From Sipunculus nudus (lineage: Eukaryota > Annelida > Sipuncula > Golfingiida > Sipunculidae): a stretch of 64,000 bases of DNA. Below, piece after piece: positions 47,409 to 59,400 of this stretch (positions within the stretch are counted from its first letter, which is position 1; every line of letters starts with the position of its first letter). Under the pieces are notes generated by a model that was not told where the DNA came from, did no database searches, and saw only the letters and a program-made list of their open reading frames with translations. The position numbers were made by a program, and so were the translations under genes. The DNA lies in the NCBI GenBank assembly GCA_026874595.1, contig CM049309.1:19347576-19411575 (forward strand), given 5' to 3'.

Positions 47409-50400
47409 CTGAGGATATGAAGAAATAAATTTATTGGGCTCATTTAGCGATAGCTAATATGTGAAAAAGTTCATTAGACTCTACTGGAAATAACATCATT
47501 ACACTGTGAAACCTCATGTCAAACTAATTATCCTTAAACAAAAAGGGAGCACTATAAAAGGTGCATAATACACTGGTTGTGTATCTGGTGACCTCTGACC
47601 TCACTGACTTATAATTCTGAATCAAAATCCATCACATTACTTGTTAGTATTGTGGTGACACCACAAAGTAGCCTATTGATCTCTGACCTTATTAAAATGA
47701 ATGAATTTTGCGCATAATCAAACTCTGGTGAGATAATCTATTGTTAAGTAGTTATGGTGAGTTTCGTGAAAATCCATCAAAGCCCAGGAAAGTTATTGCA
47801 GCAACACTAAAAGTTACAGGGGTATACCATAATATGTCGCATCATAGATGGGCGTATAAAAAAACAATAAAACAAACTTACTACACTGCTTGTGCCTCAG
47901 TCCTAACAAGGAAGATTTTAAACAACCAATTTTAAATCATTAACAAATTAAACCCACATCTACAAAACTTCTTCTGTCAGTCCCTTCATCTTTTACAAAA
48001 TGGGTTTTTACTGTACTCACTGGGAAAGAGGAACATAGGGCAATAATAAAGTCCATTCTGTGATATATCAGGAATAGAACTTAGACTTTATAACTGTTGC
48101 ACAGGCTAAAGCATGAATAATGAAAAAAGTATGAAACTGAACTCACTGTCCGCTGAGTCTCCAGCTGCCATGACAACCACTTGACCTTCAGCTGTGGCAG
48201 TAAGGTCACCTTGATCTGCTACGATGGTAATCACTCGCTGCAGAGACAAAAAGTTTAACAGTGATCATGAGCCAAATACTCACCTTAAAACATTCAGCAA
48301 TTGACTCATGGTAAACATAGTTAACAGAAAAGAACTAAGGGTTAAACAATAATTCTTGCCCATTCACTTTAGGTGAGTAAAAACTAGAATGAGTTTATTT
48401 TTGCATTGCAAAAGGAGAGAGATGTCCCCCAAATGTGGAGAAAGAAATATACACTACTCCTAGGTTTTTGGAGATATTTTCTTGGAAATGAAGGTCAAGG
48501 TCACCAGTTTTTTAACTCTTCTGAGATTTTGATGGAAACTATTCAAGTATCATATTTCACCAAAAAAATTAAGTGGTTCAAAAGTTAGAGTGTTCATAAA
48601 AAAATTATATTTCAGCTGATTTGACCTTGAAAGATGAGGGTCAAGGTCACCAGTTTCCTAACACGTCTGAGATTTTGGTAGATTTGGAAGATTTGACCTT
48701 AAAGATGAAGGTCAAGGTCACTTTTTTTTTTTTTAATTTTCTAAGATTTAGGTAGAAACAATTCACGCGTCAATTTTCACCAAAAAATTTCACCAAAAAA
48801 AAAAAAAAAAAAATTAGCAGTTCAAAAGTTATAGCATTCACAAATAATTTCATTAATTCAAAGAACTTGGTGTAAACAATTGTGTTTCAAATTTGAGGGG
48901 AAAATTCAAATGTTATGCGGTTAAAAAATTTCAATTTTGGCATATTTGACCTTGATGGAGAAGGTTAAGGTCACCAGTTTTTTACCTCTTCTGAGATATT
49001 GGCAGAAACAATTAAATTTAAAGAATCATGAAAACATATTGAGTAGTTCAAAAGTTATCCCATTCACAAGAAATATTGATGACAACTGCGGCTGCAGCCT
49101 ACGACAACAGACCAAACTCTATTTGTTTCCCCCATGGGAGGGGAGACATACGGTGAAACCTCTTGTGTCATAGTCGAAGGGACCCTCAGAAAACTTTGAC
49201 AAATCCGAGGTTCGACACAAGCGGGTTTTATTTAGTAATAATTTAACTAAAGTTGCCCAGAAAATTGAGTCTGTAACTTTGACATAAGCAGGGTATTCGA
49301 CTTGAGTGAGTTCGACACAATGAGATTTCAGTGTATATTTCCATGTTGCGTGCCTCATTTAGTGGCCAGAGCAAAATAATGTCTCAGAAAAATAAACGCC
49401 AGCCTTAGATAGACGCTAGTCTTGTTCAGAGGCCTGGTGTCAGAGTAGTTTCCATGTTTGCCGCTAGATGTCTTTTCTTTTCACTATAGTTGGTGCATTT
49501 ACCTGTCAAATTGACCGGAGATTTGTTTTATGAATTTTGGTTTGTGTGTGTTGACAATGTTTAATTCCTCTATAAATCTTTTTTCTCACTAGCATATGTA
49601 TCTCTTTAGATGAGAGACACCAAATATTCCTGATTCGTGTAGTATGATTTAAGCCTTTAACTGATCCTGGTAAATGCTGGACAAACAATGTCAGCAATGA
49701 GAAGGCTAACAATCAGACCAGCTCTATCACTGCTGTTAAGCCGAATCACAAACCTTGCTTTCATATTTTAAGGACATTAAAGTGTGTTTCCAATTGTACC
49801 AAAGCCATGCTTCCAAGATATCTTAAAGTTATAAATAGTATTTTCTTCTTGTCAACAACCGATACATTTGGTGGAATACTCCCACGCAGTAAATGTCACA
49901 GGCAACTTTACACCAGGTTGGAAACATCTGATTACACTGTGTCAAGCTGAATGAGCAAAAAGTCGGGAGGCAAGTGTCACGAAAATGAATGCATGTCTCT
50001 TATCCCTATGGCATCTTAGGATATTTTAACACAATCAGTTTACCAGCAATGTTTTCAATTGCACCCCCAAGTAATGACTGGTAGGATTATTTTTTATGAT
50101 GTGTTGTTTTGTGCTTTTGTCTTCCGAGCCTGTTAATAGATTTTTTTTAAAGAAAAGCTAGCCTTAAATAGGAGCCTGCATTGTTTAGATGCCAGGTCAA
50201 AGCAGGGTCTGAAAACAAGTGACCCATGGGTCATGACACTCAACCAACTGACATGTTGATAATATGTCCTTGCACAGACAATTAAGATAGGTGGCATCAT
50301 TGTTCATGCAAATTAGCTTAAGTTCATCAAGACCCATAAGCACAACAAATTTGATGACAATCCAACCAGCCTTTCCTGGGGAATCTGGCAATTTGTGTGT

Positions 50401-53400
50401 ATTTTGCATTATTTCTGGAGTGCTCAAACATACTCAAAAACCCTGAGAATATAGGTCACAATGACCGAATTTCAGGTTTTTGGGGAGAACTTTTGAGGAA
50501 TTCTCAGGATATCAAGTTAGAAGATTCTGGGCCCAATGGTTATGATTTGTGCCCTACTTTGGTTTTAAATTTTCAGTTCTTATAAGACCCATAGCTAAAA
50601 AAATATGGGTAACAGAGACTATTCTGGGCCCAATGGTTATGATTTGTGCCCTACTTTGGTTTTAAATTTTCAGTGCTTATGAGCCCCATAGCTCAGAAAA
50701 TATGGGTAACAGAGACCTAATTTCACGTTTCCTAGGAGACTTTTCATGGACCTCCTTGGATTTTAAGTTAGAAGATTTCAGGTCCAATGGTTATGATTTG
50801 TGCCCTGCTTGGTATCAAATTTTTAACTATGCTGGGGGGGGGGGGGGGGGTGCTTATAAGCCCCACAGCTCAGAAAATATGGGTAACAGAGACCTAATTT
50901 CAAGTGTCCAAGGATATTTTTCTCAGACCTCCCTTGATGACAAGTAAGAAGATCCTAGGACCAATGGTTAAAATTTGTGCCTTGTTAATGGACGACCACA
51001 CCTTTAAAGGTCTAAAAAATAGAGCAAAAAAGGGTTAAACTTTTAAAAAATCAAGGTGGCGCAACCAGTCTGTAGGATCTTATGAAAGACTCCATGATCA
51101 ATATGCATACAGAGAATCATGGTGATAAATGCATTCATTGTTCAGAAAATGGATCTTTATATCATATTTTTAATTATTCTTGGGGGTATTTCTGAGCCCC
51201 ATAGCATGGAGAATATGGGTAACAGAGACCTAATTTCAGGTTTCACATGAGACTTTTCATGGATCTCCCTGGATGTCAAGTTGGAAGATTCCAGGTCCTG
51301 TGGTTAGGATTTGTGCCCTGTTAACAGATGAACGCATCTTAAGAGGTCTCAAAAATAGAGAAAAAAATTTGTAAAAATAAAAAAATACAGGTGGCGCTAC
51401 CACACTGCAGAAACTGATGAAATATTCCATGATCAATATCCATGCAAAGAGTCATGGTGATCAGTGCAATAGTTGTTCAGATACCTGAGCTTATGTTTCA
51501 AATTTTCCATTTTTCTGGAGGTTACTTCAGAGCTCAAAAGTTCAGAGTTTATGGGTAACAGAGACCACAGAGACTTCATGGGCCTCCCTGCATGTCAAGA
51601 GAGAAGATTCTAGGTCCAGTTGTTACAATTTGTGCCATGTTAACAGATGACCACATCTTAAGAGGTCTAAAAATGAAGAAACAAAATCGTAAAAATCGAA
51701 AAAATACAGGTGGCACCACCAGTCTGCAGAAACTGATGAAACATTCCACGATCAATATCAATGCAAAGAACTAGAATATGGGTAGTCGACAAGCGACTAC
51801 GTGTATCCGCCAAAATCAGAGACGAGTGAAGGGAGGCATGGATTGAGTGGCAAGGGAAAATAGAGTTACATGTGTTACATATTAGAATGGATCTCTGCCA
51901 CATAAACATGATTGTAGGTGGCGCCACCTGTTATTTGAACGAGAATCTATCCAAGATGTATAAATATGCAAAATTTCATGTGGAAAAGTCAAACCACTGC
52001 AGAGATATGAGTGATTTTATCCCACAGCAGACAAACAGATGGACGCTGTGCAAAAATGGCTGCAGGTGGTGCCACCATTTTTGTGTATGTAATAAAGCTA
52101 TCCAAGGGCTACATTTGTGTAAATTTTTTTACCTGATTGGTCAAACAGTTCCTGAGATATGAGCTTAAATGTCTGCAGCATGAACGTGAAGGTAGGTGGC
52201 ACCACCTGTCATAAAATCAAGAAAGCTATCTAGGATGTATACGCATGCCAAATTTCAGGTGAATTAGTCAAACCACTGCAGTGATATGAGTGATTTTAAC
52301 CTAAGGCAGACAAACAGATGGATGCTGTGCAAAAATGGCTGCAGGTGGCGCCACCATTTTTGTGTATGTTATAAAGCTATCCAAGGGCTACATTTGTGTA
52401 ATTTTTTTTTCCTGATCGGTCCAACGGTTCCCGAGATATGAGCTTGGATGTCTGCAGCGTAAACGTGAATGTAGGTGGCGCCACCTGTCATAAAATCAAG
52501 AAAGCTATCTAGGATGTATACGCATGCCGAATTTTAAGTGAATTTGTCAAACCACAACAGAGATATGAGTGATTTTAACCCAAGGTGGGATGAACAGATA
52601 GACACTGCAAACATGGTTGCAGGTGGCACCACCTTTTTTTGTGTATCTTATAAAGCTATCACAGGGCTACATTTGTGTAAAAAATTTTTCCTGATCGGTC
52701 AAACGGTTCCTGAGATATGTGGGTTTATGTGTGGAAACAGACGCACAAATGGAGGCTGGGCAGAGAGGAAAGGTCAGAGGTCAAGGTCACTTGGTTAGGC
52801 ACCAGTTCACATGTGACCCGATAAATTGTGTAAGTTTCGGAAAAATCCGTCCAGTAGTCTCAGAGGAGTTCTCCGGAAACGAACACGGCGGCGGAACCCA
52901 GTCAAAAACATAGTATCCGCAAAACTTTGTTTTGGCGGATACAATCATGGTGATCAATGCAATAGTTATTCAGATACTTGAGTTTTGTATTAAATTTTCC
53001 ATTATTCTTGGGGGTACTTCTGAGCCCCAAAGCTCAAAAGTTTATGGGAAACAGACCTAACTTCAGGTTTCCAAGGAGATTTTTCATGGACCTCCCTGCA
53101 TGTCAAGAGAAAAGATTCTAGGTCCAGTTGTTACTTTTTATGCCCTTTGACAGATGACTGCATCTCAAGGTCTCAAAAATAGAGAAAAAATTCGTAAAAA
53201 TAAAAAAAATACAGGTGGCTCTACCAGTCTGCAGAAACTGATGAAACATTCCATGAGCAATATCCATGCAAAGAATCATGGTTTTCAATGCATTATTTGT
53301 TCAGATACTGGAGCTTTTGTATCAAATTTTCTTTTATTCTGGGGGGTACTTCAGAGCCCCATAGCTCAAAGAATATGGGTAACAGAGACCTAATTCCAGG

Positions 53401-56400
53401 TTTTCAAGGAGATTTTTTTATGGACCTCCCTGGATGTAAAGTTAGAAGATTCCAGGTCCAGAGGTTACAATTTGTGCCCTGTTAACAGACAGACATCCGG
53501 ACGGATGACCGACAAAGGGTGATCGCTATAGCTCAGATGACTTACAGTCAGCTGAGCTAAATAAACACCCAGGTGTCTGATCAAGGAAATACAGTATGTG
53601 ACATCTAACCAGGCAGAAAAGTATCATTAACAGTACGATATCTTACTTTTTACTGCATTATACTCATGCACTGATGTATTTTGAATGCAGTTTTTAATTT
53701 TATCTTTATTTATTATATGTGCCACATTGTTCCCATGAAGCTTACAGGACATTCCTACCTGGTCATCATCTGTTACCACGGTTTCCACCTTGCCATCTAT
53801 CATTTGTCCCGTGGTGTCTATCACCTCCTCGTGCTCCGTGCTGACCACTTCCTCCGTTTCTGATCCGTTCTGCTTGATGTAGTTCAGTGCCAGCTTCCCA
53901 GCCTCTGTGGTAATTAATTGCCATATTAATTTTGAAACATATACTGTGGTTGCCTTTTTGTTTGCAAGGGTTTCATATTGGCAATATTCGCGAAATGAGA
54001 ATTATCGCGAAAATAAAATCTTCGTAAATAAGAGGTCCTATTATTAAAGGCAAATAAATAAAAGTAGATTGTTTTTGTTTGAAGCTTTATTTTTTAAATA
54101 ATATTAGGTCTTTTCAATTGTTTGCTATTTCAAAACAATAAGTTTGTTAAGAAGTTTTCATGCACATTATATTTGATTTGATTAATTTACATAATAAAGG
54201 TTATACTCTATGTATTTTGTATTATGAGATCACACAAAGGAACCCTCGAAAAACATCAAAAGGGTAAAACTTGCAAAATTTAAACCCAATGAATATGAAG
54301 CCAACCACAGTATGTGTAAAGTACTACCTTCATCACAGAGGAAACTTATAAACTGTAAATGTATTTAAAATAGAATAGTTAAACCAGAAGCTAAACATTA
54401 TTTAACTTTGACTAGTAATGAGCCCTACCGAAATCTGGACATCTGGTTATCAACCTTGGTAGAAAGCAGGTCAGGGTTCCTGATATAACTTGATGTTATT
54501 CACTGTTTTCAGTTTAGACTCCCTGTTTCTAAGTTATGCTCAGGCAACCACTGTGACACTCAAGTCACTTAAAACACCAACCAGAGTTATTTCATAAGTT
54601 TCAACCAATCACATTTCATGTATCTAATTGTCTTGCTGCCAGTAGCCAATCAGGTTACTTGACACAACAGGTTGACTTCCTTTAGGGAAAAATGCCCTCA
54701 CTTTTCTCCAATTTAAGTTATTATTCAGTAATATACAAACTTTTCCCTCACTGGGAAAATGGTAAACATTTTCCCCAATTTTTCATAATTTCCAGGGTGG
54801 CCTGGAACTGTAAGTTAACAGACGGAAAACATACCTGTGAGAGACAGCGTCTGACTACCATCCATTGAGGAGGAGAGGATAGTGGGGGCTTCTGACGAAG
54901 AGATCATTGTGATTCCATGCTGCTCCAGCCAACTTAAGGCTTCTGCTGCTGTTGTATCTGAAAATTCAGTGCTATAGCTATACACATACTGTTTTGTACT
55001 GGCTTCAATCTGAAACACCACTTGGGTTTGTGGAGTTTAGATTCACTCTCATCAAGTAGAGCCCATTTGTGTCAAATCTCAGAACCACTTTCAGTCCCTT
55101 TGACTCTGACCCAATAAGGTTTTAAATATATAAATATATATCTCTATCTATATATAGATACACACATATATATAAATGAACTCATCAATGCATCATTTCC
55201 ACCCATCATTTTTTCCCATAGCTTATATAATTTTTACATTGTTATTTAAAGTTTGCATATAAAATGAAAGAGTTACAGACATAAGTCATTGGTTCATTCA
55301 CAAAATAAATATGACAACTAGACACTGTTAATATTATAGTATTTTATATTATGTACTAAATTCAGGTATAAGTACTTACTTTGTAACCAAGATTATTAAA
55401 GTTTGTTTATTTTTGAAAATTTGAAATGCATATATCTATTAAAACTGTGTTATTATGTATATGTTCACATTGATGGAACTTTTGGCCTAAGGCCTCACTT
55501 TTAGGATAAAAAAAATCATTCATTCTACTGCAAATTTTGTGTACACTACATAGCACTTTTCAGGTGTGTAGTGAGCATGAATTTGTGGGTGGTGGAAATG
55601 ATGAACCGATGAATTTGAGGACCATATTACAGCTCTACTGCCACATTTTGAGCACTGAGATCTGGGAACAGTACTCAAAGTCAAACCACGTGTGTATATG
55701 TTATATTTGCAGAGAACAATTATGATTTACATAAATTATTACATAAGCAAATAAGGCCAAACAGTTCTAAGCATGGTTGACTGATGCATAAAGACTGATA
55801 GAGGAAAATGTATGTGCAACACATTAATGTAGTCTTGTGTAATCATTGTGTAACACATAACTGTTCCAATTACATACATATTACACCAAGTTCTTATTAA
55901 TATTGCTGACTGACTTAAAAATATCGCTTTTAAATATTTTTAAACAGAGAGAGCTTGTTTCAGAGGGAAAATAATTATTATGTATGAAACCGTCCCACAT
56001 CAGTGCTCTTTGCTGACTTACTTGTGACTTGTGCAGAACTGAGTGGTCCCGATGCTTCTGCAAGAGCAGCCAACGTGGCCAGCACTGCTGTGCTGTTTTG
56101 GTCTCCTCCTTCTGTTACTGCTGAAAAATACACCATTCTCTGCTTAATAAGGTAAAGGCAGGGTTAATAGTCTCACATCACAATGTAAAACTTATCTGAC
56201 TTGACACTTTGCCTTCTTGGGTCTGTTTATCCATGTAGCCTTTATATAATAATAATAATAATAATATATAAATGAAAAATAATAATAAAAGATAGTATTT
56301 ACATAGAGCCCAAATCTATTGGATAGGCAAAGATATGCACCTGCTAACACACCCACATACAGAGCACAATTATTTTGAGGATTCTTTCTCGTTTTCCTTT

Positions 56401-59400
56401 ACAGGAACATGCTCAGAATAATTTGAGTTCATGGCAGCCGTCAGTTTAGACAACAGAGAATGGGAAGGGGAGAGGGGAGATTTAAAATTTCATTTTTGCT
56501 ATACATGATTTTTCAGCTTCATGAGCATATGTATTATTAAGTTCAGAACTACACACAGCAATGCAGATAGTTTCTGATACTGAATTGTTAAAACACAATG
56601 GTGAACTAGTCTTTAAACACAATGGTGAACTAGTCTTTTATACAGACACAAGGTGGCGCTACCCTAACAGATACATTCACTACTTTAGTTAGCAAATTTT
56701 ATTCATCAGCATTAACTAAATATGGCATGCTGTGCAAGAGTACCTAAATATGGATGTCTTATAGCTTGGCTCACATACATTTGACTCAGTTGTAATACAG
56801 GAAAACACTGTGAGATATGCATACACACATGTAATTTTTTTCATGGCTTTAAAAATTATTGCCAGCAGGAAAAACCGCCTGGCACACCCTACCATCACCA
56901 CCCCATATATTTATTTACATCCCAATTACCCTTAACATGTGCTAGAAAGCAATTTGACCTACCTCCACTTGGCAAAAAGAAGGTTAAGTTATCCCCTATA
57001 ACTACTGGTTTGTAAACAGGATTACATCTGATCTCAATCAAACTATGAATAGGGGTTGGACATGGGCCAAGAAACACTTCATTAAATGATGGTGCACATC
57101 TGATAAAGGGAGCTGGTCCAGGATTGTTTTGCCTTGTTAATAAATAAATTACTACCCAATGTGTATGAGGGCTTTGTAATATAGGAATTTACAATAATCA
57201 TAAAAAATAACAAGCAAATTCAAGGAATTTATGTTCTCTGTTTCTGCCTTCAAGTCGTGGATGATTTTAAAGTCTGTGGTGACTAAGTGCATATTGTTTT
57301 AACCATACTCAACAGATGGCAGCACCTGTCAGTTACTGCAAAACATTCAAGTAATTCATGTCCCCGCTCATGACACCTGTTGGTGATTAGTGACACTAAA
57401 TGTGCTGATTCATCATATCAGCAATGATAGATCCTGTTGTATTATTATCTTATCAGACAGACACACCAAAACCAAACCCATCCAAGGTAAGCATGAGAGC
57501 AATCACTAACCAATATTTGAATGAAATCAGATTAATATTTAGGTAAGTAGTCGCACAGAAACAAAACCTGACAGATGGACAGACAAATGGACACATAGAC
57601 AAACCCATATCAATGTCCACAGTCCTGAGGAAGCAGGGGACAATTAAAATTTGATTCAAATTCATTTAAAACGGAGTGGATCCAGTAGGATTTTTGGCCA
57701 TTAGGGAGGTATGCATCCTACTGATCATTCACTTCATCCCTATTTTTGCATGATAAGAACATGCTGCCAGAACATTGTTTTGCTTACCTGCTGTGGTTTT
57801 TGTCGGGGTTTCACCCCCTGTGTATGTGACTGGCGTTATAGACACGGGAGACACCATGATAGTCCCTGAGGCCGCTGATGACACAACGCTTTCTATCTGG
57901 ATATCCTCAGTCTCTGTTACCTCCTCTATCGTAGTGGCCTCCGGTGCTGTGGGTACCTCGATTTCAGTATCTTGTGCATATGCAAATGGCTGTAAAATGA
58001 CAGGCTGATACATCTCATGGGTGATTGAATATCTGCATCAGTTGGTAAAGCTATAATTATATCAAGACAAATACATACACAAACATGCATGCACAGAGAA
58101 GTTTTAGCACAGGGATCAATGTCTCCAAAATATAAAGCTTTCGTGACTTTTCTGTGTGCTGTTAGAGCAATTATTCTTCAGTTATCTTGTGATACAGTAC
58201 TTCCCTGTACAAGAAGTAATGAAATGAGTCATCCACAATCAGCAACACTTGCAATTTAGAAAAAAAAAGCACTTATTTGTACATTTATGATTATTTCTGT
58301 TTGTTACATACTGTTTTTATTTAACTATACAATACAAAAATGGATGACTGTTTAAGATTTCCAAACAGTAAGAAATTTATAATTTTTTGGAGTTTCAATT
58401 AAAGTGTATTGCTTTTAAGTACTTAAGATTTCAACTTCAATAAGAATTTGAATGATTAAAAACAGTTGCGACCTGTGCTGCATGTAGGTGCACAGAAATG
58501 TCAATGAAATGTACTTCTATCTTTTGCAAATGGACCATGCATATGTAGTATATACATTTGGAAACCTGTTTTAATATGCCATGCAGTAGTTGTAGTCACT
58601 TTGTATACAGGACATGAAACTTAACATTAATCTCCACTCTGACGGCGATACCTCATGCTTACCTCAACATGTGTTTCTGTACCGTTTTGTAGAAGATCTA
58701 CTATGTCTGCCCTGCCATTGAAAACTGCTATTTCTATGGGACTTTTATCAAACTGCAAAATCAAAATTGGTTAAAATCATCAAATACTCTCATGTATAAT
58801 CATCTAATGCACATCTTAATGATGAATAGTTCTGAGCACATTTTGGCTAGAGAAGTTAAAATGCAATTTGAATATAAGTAACACTCAGACTATATTTTCA
58901 TCCCTTTGTCAAATAACACCTGTAAATTTTATACCCCTTATAACTTATGAATTTTCATAAAGATAAAACAAAAATAAATGGTTGTATATTATGTTAATTG
59001 TTTTTAATTTTAATTGCTGTCACATATTCACCCTCTTGAAAGATAACCAAACGAGCAATAAGACTTAAATTACATCACTAGGAGCACAATGCACTCTTGT
59101 GCATTTACTTCACTCTGAAGAAAACTTCATAATGAAGGAATATAATGAATATCACATTAGGACATCCTTACAGGGTTTAAGCTTATGCTCTTAACAACAT
59201 GGCGGCTTGTAATGTTTGAAGTGTTTCTTACCTTATTTTCACAGTTCATGTCTGCACCGTGTTTTACCAGCACCTGTATAACAGCTATGTGTGCTTTTTC
59301 TACAGCCCAGTGTAAAGGTGTCATTTTTAACTGCAAAATAAAAAGTAGGAAATATTAAGGTCCACTCACATGTAATTTTTTTTATATTTAGATGGTAAAT

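Noticed and set aside
53627-53848. Minus-strand frame extending GABPB exon 8 past 53759
   Set aside because: Read-through beyond the donor gtagga; the joined exon 9 restores the conserved VITIV motif, so splicing is favoured.
57775-58008. Plus-strand 77-codon frame
   Set aside because: Antisense of GABPB exon 5, which has the correct splice sites and phase.
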